64,000 nucleotides of DNA from Candidatus Methylomirabilota bacterium (GTDB lineage Bacteria; Methylomirabilota; Methylomirabilia; Rokubacteriales; CSP1-6): assembly GCA_035315345.1 (NCBI GenBank), contig DATFYA010000016.1:44240-108239 (forward strand). Reading direction: 5' to 3'. Below, one piece after another: positions 42,443 through 50,657 of the stretch. A program made the translations under genes and the position numbers. Positions within the stretch are counted from its first letter, which is position 1, and each line of letters begins with the position of its first letter. Below the pieces are notes generated by a model that was not told the DNA's origin, made no database searches, and saw only the letters and a list, made by a program, of their open reading frames with translations.

Positions 42443-44752
42443 TCACAGCCTCTTGGTCAGCCCCGCGACCATCTGCAGCAGCTGCTGCAGGGCCGGCGAC
42501 TGCTTGCCGGTCAGATGGAGCCGGATGACCCGGCGCGCGCCGTCGCGCAGGCTCTGGAGATCGCCCAGGGCCTGGGCCGACTTCAGCGTCGAGAAGCCGT
42601 AGCCCGCGCCCGGGATCGCCAGGTCCTCGCGATCGTCGCCGGTGATCTGGATGAACAGGCCGCTGGTCGGGCCGCCCTTGTGTAGCTGGCCCGTGGAGTG
42701 GAGATACCGGGGGCCCCAGCCCACCGTGGTGGCGACGCGTAGCCGATCGCGCAGGGCCACCCGCATCTCCTGCAGCGCGCGCCCGGCCTCCGCGGTCGGG
42801 GTGAGATAGGCCTGGATCGCGAGATAGTCGCCGGGGGCGGCCATGGCCAGGTGGGCGGCCAGCCCGCGGCTCACCGAGCCCGGCTTCTTGTTCGACTTCG
42901 TCATCAGCACGATGCCGTCTTCCTCGACGTCGGCGGGCCACTCGGGCAGCCGGTGGGAGCGCCGCCACTCGGTGAGCAGCGCGGCCGCGTTCTCCTTGGC
43001 CCGCGCCACGTCCGGCTCGTCGAAGGGATTGACCCCGAGGACCGCCCCCGCGGTGGCGGTGGCCAGCGCCCACCGGAAGAACTCGGCGCCCAGGTCCATC
43101 GGATCGCGCAGCACGAGACGCAGCACCGGATGTCCCGCGTCGGCCAGCTTGGCCAGTGCGCCGTCGTGCGCGTCGTCGCCTTCCAGCACGAGGGCCACGA
43201 AGACGCGGTCGTCGCCGTAGACGGTCGGCGGGCCGAGCGGCTCGTCCACCACCGGCACGAGGCCGGTGCCGTCCTTGCCGAGCGACTCGGCGAGCAGCTG
43301 CTCGATCCAGCGGCCGAGGCCGCGGATCTTCTCGGACAGCACCAGGGTGACCTTGTCGCGGCCGGCCCGCGCCAGCCCGGCCAGCACCGCGCCCAGCTGC
43401 ACCGCCGGATTGCCGCGCACGCCCACCTCGTTGCCGCAGGTCTCCACCATGGTGTTGGCGCGCTCGAGCAGCACCTTGATGTCCACGCCGATCAGGGCCG
43501 CCGGCACGAGGCCGAAGAGGGACAGCGCCGAGTAGCGCCCGCCGATGGAGGCGGGGTTCAGGAAGGTGCGCCGGAAGCCGGTCTCGGTGGCCAGCTTGTC
43601 CAGCGGCCGGCCCGGATCGGTGATGGCCACGAACTGCATGCCGGGCCGCGGCGAGGAGGCGGCCTCCACCTGGCCGCGGAAGAACGCGTACGCGGCCATG
43701 GTCTCGGCGGAGGTGCCCGACTTGCTCGCGACCACGAACAGGGTGCGGCTCAGGTTGATGGAATCGGCCACGTGCTTGACCGCGCCCGGATCGGTCGAGT
43801 CCAGCACGAGCATGTCCGGGAAGCCCATCTTCGAGCCGAACGTGTCGTTGAAGACCTCGCCGGTCGACGACGATCCGCCCATGCCGAGCAGCACCACGTG
43901 CGAGTACTGCAGGCGGCGCACCTCGTCCGCGAAGCCCCGGATGTCCTCGGAGTGGCCGCGCATGATCGTGGGCGAGGTGAGCCAGCCGAGCCGATTGCGC
44001 ACGGTGGCGGCGTCGCCCTTCCAGAGCGTGGCGTCCTTCACCCAGAGTCGGTCGAGGAACTCGCGGGCCTCGAGGAACCGCAGCGTCTCCTCCACCGCGG
44101 GCAGCTTGAGCGGATCCGGCAGGACGAGCGGCGGAGCGGTGACCGCGGGGGCGGCCGGAGCCGGGATGGGCTCGGGAGCGACGACGACCGGTGGCGGCGC
44201 CGCCGCTGTCGGCGCCTCACGCCGCGTCGGGGCCGGGCGCGGCATCCCGGGCTCCGGGCTGACCTTCGCGTCGGTCCCGGGCTTGAGCGGGGCCTTGTCG
44301 GCGCCGAGGAGCCCGGCCTCCAGCTGCCCGATCTTGGTCATCTGCCGCGTCTGCTGATCGCCGGGCTCGTACGGGGTCGTGATGAACGTCCGGGCAATCT
44401 CGACCGCGGTCTTGGAGTCCAGGTCGGCCGCGGCGAGGCAGAGCACGTTGGCGTCGACCTCCTCGCGGCTGCGGCGCGCCGAGGCGGCGTCGTGGCAGAG
44501 CGCGGCGCGGACGCCCCGCATCTTGTTGGCCGCGATCACTCCCCCCGCACCCGAGCCGCAGAGCAGCACGCTGGCGTCCACGAACCCCCGGAGCACGGCC
44601 TGGCCGACCGCGCGCGCGAAGTCCGGATAGTCCACGGGCTCGGACGAGAACGTGCCCAGGTCGAGGACATCGTGTCCCTCGGCCTCGAGGGCGCTCACCA
44701 GGGGTTCTTTGAGCGGAAAGCCGGTGTCGTCGCAGCCGATCGCGATTCGCAT
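42443..44752 (-). CDS. RpiB-like / glucose-6-phosphate isomerase fusion
   Basis: A 769-residue fusion. Residues 1-145 are a RpiB/LacAB-type domain (MRIAIGCDDTGFPLKEPL, LLCGSGAGGVIAANKMRG, SREEVDANVL). A Pro/Ala-rich linker (about 150-215) joins it to a PGI domain of the kind found in bifunctional transaldolase/PGI proteins (VVLLGMGGSSSTGEVF, VASKSGTSAETMA, GGRYSALSLFGLV, TVGWGPRYLHSTGQLHKGG). The PGI half looks active. In the RpiB half the base Cys is kept (CGSG) but the catalytic His (His99 of E. coli RpiB, SRQHND) is Glu here and the CDH motif is CDD, so isomerase activity is doubtful. Together with zwf it serves sugar-phosphate flux. Confidence 0.88.
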   Translation of the reverse strand: MRIAIGCDDTGFPLKEPLVSALEAEGHDVLDLGTFSSEPVDYPDFARAVGQAVLRGFVDASVLLCGSGAGGVIAANKMRGVRAALCHDAASARRSREEVDANVLCLAAADLDSKTAVEIARTFITTPYEPGDQQTRQMTKIGQLEAGLLGADKAPLKPGTDAKVSPEPGMPRPAPTRREAPTAAAPPPVVVAPEPIPAPAAPAVTAPPLVLPDPLKLPAVEETLRFLEAREFLDRLWVKDATLWKGDAATVRNRLGWLTSPTIMRGHSEDIRGFADEVRRLQYSHVVLLGMGGSSSTGEVFNDTFGSKMGFPDMLVLDSTDPGAVKHVADSINLSRTLFVVASKSGTSAETMAAYAFFRGQVEAASSPRPGMQFVAITDPGRPLDKLATETGFRRTFLNPASIGGRYSALSLFGLVPAALIGVDIKVLLERANTMVETCGNEVGVRGNPAVQLGAVLAGLARAGRDKVTLVLSEKIRGLGRWIEQLLAESLGKDGTGLVPVVDEPLGPPTVYGDDRVFVALVLEGDDAHDGALAKLADAGHPVLRLVLRDPMDLGAEFFRWALATATAGAVLGVNPFDEPDVARAKENAAALLTEWRRSHRLPEWPADVEEDGIVLMTKSNKKPGSVSRGLAAHLAMAAPGDYLAIQAYLTPTAEAGRALQEMRVALRDRLRVATTVGWGPRYLHSTGQLHKGGPTSGLFIQITGDDREDLAIPGAGYGFSTLKSAQALGDLQSLRDGARRVIRLHLTGKQSPALQQLLQMVAGLTKRL

Positions 44753-44773
44753 GGGCCCGCGGCGTCTATTCTC

Positions 44774-46240
44774 TCAGGAGTCCTGAAAGCCGACAATGTT
44801 GTCGTAGAGCCGTCGCTGTCGCCGGCGGGCCACCTGATACTTCGCATGAATGCCCGGGTCGGGACGCAAGATCCGGACCGGATCCGCGGGCGGTGGGGTC
44901 TGCACCCCGAGCGCTTCGAGCGTGAGGATGGCGGCGCCTCGGGCGGACGCCTCCGTGTCGGGACTCAGCCCGATCGGCACGCCCAGGGCATCCGCGATGA
45001 TCTGCGCCCAGGTCGGGGAGTGCCCGATCGCCCCGCCCGAGCCGATCACCCGATGCTCCGCAGCGAGGGGTCGCAGCCGGTCGTAGATCTCGGCCAGCCG
45101 GAGCGCGACGGCTTCCAGCAGCGCCCGGGTGATCTCGACGGCATCCGTGGCCAGCGACATCTCGGCCAGCGCGGCGCGGGCCTCGGGGCGCCAGCCCGGG
45201 CTGCGCTCGCCCGCGAGGAACGGCAGCGCGGTGAGCCCGTGGCCGTCGGGCGGCACCGCGGCCAGCGCCTGTTCCAGCGCCGCGTCGTCCGCGGGCAGCG
45301 CGAGCGTCTTGCGGCACCACGCGAACACGTTGCCGCCCTCGGACGTGGCCCCGCCGACCAGCGCGCGCCGGCCGTCCACGCGATAGCGCCAGAGCCCCGA
45401 CGGCGTCGCGCGGTGCGCGCCGAGGCCCTCGGGCCGGACCACGCGCAGGGCCGCCGACGTCCCGACGTTGAGCGCGATCCGGTCCGGTCCCGCGCAGCCC
45501 GATCCCATGTTCGAGCAGGCCCCGTCGCCGTGAGCCGGATACCAGGGCACGCGCGCGACCGCGGGCCAGCGCTCCGCCCACGGCGCGATCAGCCCGACCC
45601 GCGGCTCATCGTCGATCGACGGCAGCGCGTCCGCCGCGATGCCCGCGGCCTCCAGCATCACGCGGTCCCAGCCGCCTCTCTCCTGGTCGAGCAGGCCGGT
45701 GCCCGAGGCCATCGAGAGGCTGCATTGCCACGAGCCGGTGAGCCGCGCGTGCAGGACTTCGGCGAAGCCGCCCCAGCGCGCGGCACGGGCGAACACCTCG
45801 GGCCGGGTCTCGCGCAGCCAGCGCAGCTTGGCGGGAAAGAACGTGGAATGGATCGGCGTGCCGGTGCGCTGCAGGACCGCGCGCGCGTCCAGGTCGCGGC
45901 GCAGCGCCCGCGCGGCGGCCGCGCTGCGCGTATCCGCCCAGGTGAAGACGGGGGTGAGGGCGCTCCCCGACCGATCGAGCCCGATCAGGCTGTGCCAGAA
46001 GACCGAGGCGCCGACGCCGGCGATGTCGCGCGCGGCCCCGCCGCAGCCGGCCAGGCACTCGTCGAGGGCGCGGACGACCGCGTCGAGCAGCGCGTCGGCG
46101 TCCAGCTCGACGCCCCCATCGGGCGTGGTGCGCGGCTCGTACGCCACGTGCCCCTCCGCGTCGGGCCGCGCGCGGCCGCGCTCGTCGTAGATACGCGCGC
46201 GGGTGGAGCTGGTGCCGACGTCGAGCGCGAGGACGAGCAT
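44774..46240 (-). CDS. FGGY family carbohydrate kinase, probably gluconokinase-like
   Basis: Sugar kinase of 488 residues. The N-terminal ATPase motif LALDVGTSSTRARIYD, the substrate region FWHSLIGLDRSG, TWADTRS and the second-domain adenosine motif IGSGGAIGHSPTWAQIIAD are characteristic of FGGY kinases; the combination with zwf and PGI points to gluconate. Xylulokinase is an alternative. It starts 20 bases upstream of the promoter-like box and 21 bases before the RpiB-PGI gene, so it leads a three-gene operon. Confidence 0.88.
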   Translation of the reverse strand: MLVLALDVGTSSTRARIYDERGRARPDAEGHVAYEPRTTPDGGVELDADALLDAVVRALDECLAGCGGAARDIAGVGASVFWHSLIGLDRSGSALTPVFTWADTRSAAAARALRRDLDARAVLQRTGTPIHSTFFPAKLRWLRETRPEVFARAARWGGFAEVLHARLTGSWQCSLSMASGTGLLDQERGGWDRVMLEAAGIAADALPSIDDEPRVGLIAPWAERWPAVARVPWYPAHGDGACSNMGSGCAGPDRIALNVGTSAALRVVRPEGLGAHRATPSGLWRYRVDGRRALVGGATSEGGNVFAWCRKTLALPADDAALEQALAAVPPDGHGLTALPFLAGERSPGWRPEARAALAEMSLATDAVEITRALLEAVALRLAEIYDRLRPLAAEHRVIGSGGAIGHSPTWAQIIADALGVPIGLSPDTEASARGAAILTLEALGVQTPPPADPVRILRPDPGIHAKYQVARRRQRRLYDNIVGFQDS

Positions 46241-46247
46241 GTACGGT

Positions 46248-46253
46248 ACTATA
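46248..46253 (-). promoter_or_regulatory. Minus-10 box of the FGGY kinase operon, leaderless type
   Basis: On the minus strand TATAGT (46253-46248) is only 7 bases from the ATG at 46240, leaving no room for a ribosome binding site; the transcript should begin at or next to the start codon. The minus-35 region is not recognisable. Confidence 0.45.
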
Positions 46254-46334
46254 CGACTTCGTGGACCGGGCTCGGAGCGTCGCGCCCCGATGGACCCGGA
46301 GCGCTGCTGACCGCTGACTGCAGGAGAGCGAGCC

Positions 46335-46865
46335 ATGTCCCTTGTCACCGTGCTGAGCCCGGTGGGCGAGCTGCGGACGGCGACCACGGCGATTCCGCCG
46401 TTGCCCGCCGATCTCCGTGGGCTGACCGTCGGGTTCCTCGACAACACCAAGCACAACTTCGACCGCCTCGTGACCGGCATCGGCGAGCTGCTGAAGGAGC
46501 GCCACGGGGTGGCCCGGGTGGTGATCCGCCGCAAGGCCAACGCGGCCACCGGCGCCGCGCACGACATCGTCGAGGCCCTGTCCAAGGAGTGCGATGTCGT
46601 CTTCGCGGGCTCCGCGGACTGAGGCTCCTGCACGTCGTGGAGTCTCCACGACTCGCTGGAGCTGGCGAAGGCGGGAACCCCCGCGGGACTGATCACCACC
46701 ACCGTGTTCCAGCGCCTGGCGCTGGGTGAGATGGCCGCGCTCGGCGCCACCGGGCTGCCGCTGCTGGTCATCCAGCACCCGCTCGGGGGCGAGGCGCCCG
46801 AGGGCGTCGGCCGGCGCGTGCAGCAGGCGGTGGAGCAGCTCGACGCGATGCTCGGCGGCCGCTGA
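46335..46865 (+). CDS. UGSC family selenoprotein (in-frame TGA = selenocysteine)
   Basis: A 176-residue protein if the in-frame TGA at 46620-46622 is read as selenocysteine (Sec96). The upstream part ends in VVFAGSAD and the reading continues without a break as GSCTSWSLHDSLELAKAG to the true stop at 46863-46865, so the motif is U-G-S-C (Sec96, Cys99), the name-giving motif of the UGSC family. GGAG lies 11 bases before the ATG. A bSECIS-like hairpin follows the TGA. The UxxC pair suggests a thioredoxin-like or peroxiredoxin-like redox role; the exact reaction is unknown. A gene finder would stop it at residue 95. Confidence 0.88.
46634..46652 (+). promoter_or_regulatory. bSECIS-like hairpin downstream of the Sec codon
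   Basis: GTCGTGG (46634-46640) pairs perfectly with CCACGAC (46646-46652); the loop is AGTCT, or GTC if A-T closes. The apical loop starts 18 bases after the TGA and has G then T among its first bases, which fits bacterial SECIS rules and resembles the fdhF loop. Confidence 0.75.
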
Positions 46866-46871
46866 GCCGTC

Positions 46872-47921
46872 ATGAGCGAGGCCGCCGGCGCGACCCTGAC
46901 CCTCCCGGAAGAAGACGTCTACTCGGAATTCTGCAAGCGGGAGTGGTGCGACGGGTTGCCGTTCATCCCCCCGACCCCCGAGCGGGTGCGCGCGATGCTG
47001 GCGGGGGCGCGCACCAAGCCCGCCGAGACGCTCGGGGTGATGCCACCGCTCTGGCGGGATTGCACGGTGGAGAAGCTGGCGGTCAACGCGGTGATGGCCG
47101 GCTGTGAGCCCGCGTACTTCCCGGTGGTCGTCGCCGCGGTCCAGGCGATGCTCGACCCGGCGTTCAACCTCTATGGCGTGCAGGCCACCACGCATCCGGT
47201 GGCGCCGCTGGTGGTGGTCAGCGGGTCCTACGCGCAGACGATCGGCATGCACACCGGGTCCGGGCTCTTCGGGCCCGGCTTCCGGGCCAACGCCACCATC
47301 GGCCGCGCCATCCGCCTGATCCTGATGAACGTGGGCGGCGGCTGGCCGGGACGCGGGGACATGGCGACGCAGGGCAGCCCGGCCAAGTTCGCCTACGCCG
47401 TCGCGGAGCGCGAGGACTCGCCGTGGGAGCCGCTGCACGTGGCGCTCGGGTTCAAGCCGGAGCAGAACGTGGTCACCGTGTTCGGCGGCGAGGGGCCGCA
47501 CAACGTCAACGACCACGTGTCCACGACCGCGGCGGGCATCCTGAACAACGTGGCCGACGTGGCGACCAGCCTCGGCTCCAACGTGGGCTGGTACCTGTCG
47601 CAGAGCCAGCTCCTGGTGGTGCTGGGGCCCGAGCACGCGGCGACGGTGGCGGCGGACGGATTCACGCGGGCCGACGTGCAGCGCTTCGTCTTCGAGCACG
47701 CGCGGATGCCCCTCGGGCGAATGAAGCTCGGTGGCATGTGGGGCATGCACGACTGGCCGCACTGGATGAACAAGGTCACCGACGAGTCGGTCCGGCTGCC
47801 CCGCGTGCCGACCGCGGACGACGTCTACGTGATGGTCGGCGGCGGGTCGGGCAAGCACTCCTGCGTCGTGCCCAACTGCACGTTCAGCCGTGCGGTGTCC
47901 CGCCCGCTCGATCGCCTCTGA
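46872..47921 (+). CDS. Uncharacterised partner of the UGSC selenoprotein
   Basis: A 350-residue soluble protein without a named domain that I recognise. Near the N-terminus CKREWCDGLPFIPPTPERV carries two Cys, others are DCTVEK and MAGCEP, and the C-terminus has SCVVPNC. Gly-rich blocks (HTGSGLFGPGFRANATIGRA, MNVGGGWPGRGD, VFGGEGPHN) suggest a large catalytic domain. It begins 6 bases after the selenoprotein stop, so both are likely expressed together and may form a redox pair. Its 3' end overlaps the convergent EamA gene by 38 bases. Confidence 0.7.
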   Translation: MSEAAGATLTLPEEDVYSEFCKREWCDGLPFIPPTPERVRAMLAGARTKPAETLGVMPPLWRDCTVEKLAVNAVMAGCEPAYFPVVVAAVQAMLDPAFNLYGVQATTHPVAPLVVVSGSYAQTIGMHTGSGLFGPGFRANATIGRAIRLILMNVGGGWPGRGDMATQGSPAKFAYAVAEREDSPWEPLHVALGFKPEQNVVTVFGGEGPHNVNDHVSTTAAGILNNVADVATSLGSNVGWYLSQSQLLVVLGPEHAATVAADGFTRADVQRFVFEHARMPLGRMKLGGMWGMHDWPHWMNKVTDESVRLPRVPTADDVYVMVGGGSGKHSCVVPNCTFSRAVSRPLDRL

Positions 47922-48810
47922 CCTGACCCCGCGTGAGCACGACGAGGGCGGCGAGGAGCAGCAGCGCGCCGATCGCGCCGGCCGCGCCCAGGCGCTCGCC
48001 GAAGACCGCGAGGCCGAGGGTGGTGGCGGTGAGGGGCTCGAGCAGCGAGACGATGCCCGCCGCCGTCGCGGGCACGCGCCCCAGCCCCGCGGTGAACAGC
48101 GCGTACGCGATCGCGGTGGGCCCCACGCCCAGGTAGAGCAGCAGCGGCCATCCCGCGCTCATCGCGCGCATCGGGGCTGCCTCCGCGAGCAGCGCGGGCG
48201 CGAGGAGCACCGCGGCGAGCGCGAAGGTGATCGCGGCGACCGCGAGCGGCGTGACGCGCGCCAGAAGCCCCTTGGCGGCCACCGCGTACACGGCGTAAGA
48301 TACCCCCGCGCCGAGCGCCAGTAGTGCCCCCAGCCCGAAGTGGCCCGCGACGTCGTCGAGCCCGCGCGGGCCGACCACGAGCAGCGCGGTCCCGGCCACC
48401 GCCATTCCGAGGGAGAGCCTCACCATCGCGGTGAGTCGCTCGCCGAGGAAGACGGCGGCCAGCACCGCGATCAGGAGCGGCGCGGAGCAGATGGCGAGCA
48501 GCGCGGCCACCGCCACGCCGACGAGGGTGACCGCGCGGAAGTAGCAGACCTGGTATGCGGCCATGGCCAGGCCGAGCGCGGCGCAGAGCGGCAGATCGGC
48601 GGCGGACGGCCACGGCCGACGGCTCGAGGGCGCGCGGCGGCGCGCGACGTAGACGGCGGCGAGCACCAGGAACGGCGCGGCCACCGCGAGCCGGCACCAG
48701 CCGACGAGGAGGGGCGAGGCGGCGACCTCACGCGAGAGCAGCGTCATGGTGGCGCCGGTGGTTCCCCACGAGGCGGCCGCGATGGCGATGAGCAGCAGGC
48801 CCAGCAGCAT
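47884..48810 (-). CDS. EamA/DMT family transporter
   Basis: A 308-residue transporter with ten hydrophobic segments in two EamA repeats. ASWGTTGATMTLL at the front and GVGPTAIAYALFTAGLGRVPATAAGIVSLLEPLTA near the end are conserved in the RhaT/YdcZ-type drug/metabolite transporters. Substrate unknown. The start at 48810 begins right before the first helix; the 18 bases to the divergent dehydrogenase start leave little room for a promoter. Confidence 0.88.
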   Translation of the reverse strand: MLLGLLLIAIAAASWGTTGATMTLLSREVAASPLLVGWCRLAVAAPFLVLAAVYVARRRAPSSRRPWPSAADLPLCAALGLAMAAYQVCYFRAVTLVGVAVAALLAICSAPLLIAVLAAVFLGERLTAMVRLSLGMAVAGTALLVVGPRGLDDVAGHFGLGALLALGAGVSYAVYAVAAKGLLARVTPLAVAAITFALAAVLLAPALLAEAAPMRAMSAGWPLLLYLGVGPTAIAYALFTAGLGRVPATAAGIVSLLEPLTATTLGLAVFGERLGAAGAIGALLLLAALVVLTRGQVRGDRAGGTPHG

Positions 48811-48828
48811 GCGAGGAGTAGACCACAC

Positions 48829-49737
48829 ATGAGCGAGATGATCGGCTTCATCGGGCTGGGCAACATGGGCGCGCCGATGGCGGGGCGCCTGCTGGATGGA
48901 GGCTACGCGTTGACCGTCCACGACGCGCGGGAGTCGGCGGCGCGCCCGCTGCTGTCGCGCGGGGCCCACTGGGCCGCCTCGCCTGCGGAGGTCGCGGCGG
49001 CCGCCCAGACCGTCATCACGATCCTGCCCACCTCGCGCGAGGTGCGTCAGGTGCTGATGGGCCCCAAGGGCCTGCTCGACGCGCTACGGCCCGGCAGCCT
49101 CGTGCTCGAGATGACCTCGGCCGATCCGTCGGCCACCCGCGACCTGGAGCCGGAGGTGACCGCGCGCGGCTCGGTCCTCATCGATGCGCCGGTCTCGGGC
49201 GGCGTGCGCGGAGCGACCGAGGGCACGCTCGCCATCATGGTGGGCGGCGATCCCGCGCTGCTCGAGCGCGCGCGCCCGGTGCTCTCGCGCATGGGCCAGC
49301 ACATCTTCCACGCCGGGCCGGTGGGCGCCGGCCACGCGATCAAGCTGGTCAACAACATGTGCTCGGGCGGCATCCTGGCCCTCACCATCGAGGCGGTCGC
49401 GGTCGCGGCCCGCGCCGGCGTCGATCCCGCGCGCGCGGTGGAGATCATCCAGGCCTCCAGCGGCCGCTCCAACGCGAGCGACTACAAGTTCCCGCGCTTC
49501 ATCCTGTCCGGCGGCTTCGACGCGGGCTTCGCGATCCGGCTGATGATGAAGGACCTCGACGGCTACGGCCGTCTCGCGCAGGAGGCGGGCGTGCCGTCGC
49601 CGGTGGCCCGCGCCGCCGCCGAGGTCTATCGGCTGGCGATGGCGCGAGGCATGGGAGAGGAGGATCATACCGCCATCGCCCGGATCATCGAGGAGGCGGC
49701 GAGGGTGACACTCCGCGCCGAGGGAGGCACGGCATGA
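48829..49737 (+). CDS. NAD(P)-dependent beta-hydroxyacid dehydrogenase (HIBADH family), copy 1
   Basis: A 302-residue enzyme of the 3-hydroxyisobutyrate/tartronate semialdehyde reductase family. N-terminal GFIGLGNMGAPMA binds the cofactor, the substrate block DAPVSGGVRGATEGTLAIMVGG is complete, and the catalytic Lys lies in GHAIKLVNNM. The substrate cannot be assigned. It overlaps the second copy by ATGA, so the two are expressed together. Confidence 0.9.
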   Translation: MSEMIGFIGLGNMGAPMAGRLLDGGYALTVHDARESAARPLLSRGAHWAASPAEVAAAAQTVITILPTSREVRQVLMGPKGLLDALRPGSLVLEMTSADPSATRDLEPEVTARGSVLIDAPVSGGVRGATEGTLAIMVGGDPALLERARPVLSRMGQHIFHAGPVGAGHAIKLVNNMCSGGILALTIEAVAVAARAGVDPARAVEIIQASSGRSNASDYKFPRFILSGGFDAGFAIRLMMKDLDGYGRLAQEAGVPSPVARAAAEVYRLAMARGMGEEDHTAIARIIEEAARVTLRAEGGTA

Positions 49738-50639
49738 CGCGCATCGGCTTCATCGGCGTCGGAACCATGGGGCTGCCCATGGCGAAGAACCTCGTGAAGA
49801 AGGGCTTCACGGTCACCGCCTTCGATGCCAATCCCGACGCGGTGAAAGCGGCGGCCGCGGCGGGCATGACCGCGGCGGCCAGCGCGGCGGAGGCGGTGGC
49901 CACCGCGGATCTCGTGGTGACCATGCTGCCCTCGTCGCCGCACGTGGAGGCCGTGTATACGGGCGACGGCGGCGTGCTCGCGGCGGCCCGGAAGGGTACG
50001 CTCTGCGTGGACATGTCCACCATCGACCCCGCCGTGTCCCAGCGGGTGGCCCGGGCCGCCCAGGAGCGGGGCGTGCGCTTCATGGACGCCCCGGTGTCGG
50101 GCGGCACGCCGCGCGCCACCGACGGCACGCTGGCCATCATGGTGGGTGGGGCCGCCGCCGATTTCGAGGAGGCGCAGCCCGCGCTCTCGGCCATGGGCGC
50201 CAACGTCATCCACGTGGGGCCGGTGGGCAGCGGGGAGGTCGTCAAGCTCTGCAACAACCTGATCGCGGGCGTGTGCGGGGTGGCGGTGAGCGAGGCGTTC
50301 CGGATCGCGGAAGGCTTCGGCATGGATCCCAAGGTCGTCACCGACGTGATCTCGAAGTCCTCCGGCAACACGTTCCTCATGGGCTTCATGCACCCGGTGC
50401 CCGGCATCATGCCGAGCGCGGCCTCCAGCCACGATTACGCGCCGGGCTTCATGACCGATCTCATGTGCAAGGACCTGGGCCTGGCGGTGGACGCGGCGCG
50501 AAATCTGAGAGTGCCGCTCTTCGTGACCCCGGCCGCCCAGCAGGTCTACCGGCTCGCGTCGTCTCACGGGCTCGGCCGGCGCGACTTCACGAGCGTGTAT
50601 GCCTTCCTCAAGCCCTCCTCGGGTCAGGCTCCCGTGTAG
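49734..50639 (+). CDS. NAD(P)-dependent beta-hydroxyacid dehydrogenase (HIBADH family), copy 2
   Basis: A 301-residue paralogue of the preceding gene with IGFIGVGTMGLPMAKNL, APVSGGTPRATDGTLAIMVGG and catalytic Lys in GEVVKLCNN. The two differ in the C-terminal dimer/substrate region, so they probably act on different hydroxyacids or successive steps. Both may feed degradation of valine or glyoxylate-derived acids. Confidence 0.9.
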   Translation: MTRIGFIGVGTMGLPMAKNLVKKGFTVTAFDANPDAVKAAAAAGMTAAASAAEAVATADLVVTMLPSSPHVEAVYTGDGGVLAAARKGTLCVDMSTIDPAVSQRVARAAQERGVRFMDAPVSGGTPRATDGTLAIMVGGAAADFEEAQPALSAMGANVIHVGPVGSGEVVKLCNNLIAGVCGVAVSEAFRIAEGFGMDPKVVTDVISKSSGNTFLMGFMHPVPGIMPSAASSHDYAPGFMTDLMCKDLGLAVDAARNLRVPLFVTPAAQQVYRLASSHGLGRRDFTSVYAFLKPSSGQAPV

Positions 50640-50657
50640 GCTCACGGATCAGACGTC

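Noticed and set aside
42851..46729. Very long plus-strand open frame opposite the RpiB-PGI and kinase genes
   Set aside because: It is the antisense of real genes, full of Arg, Gly and His as expected from GC-rich shadow frames, with no domain; the last part of it only shares bases with the selenoprotein gene.
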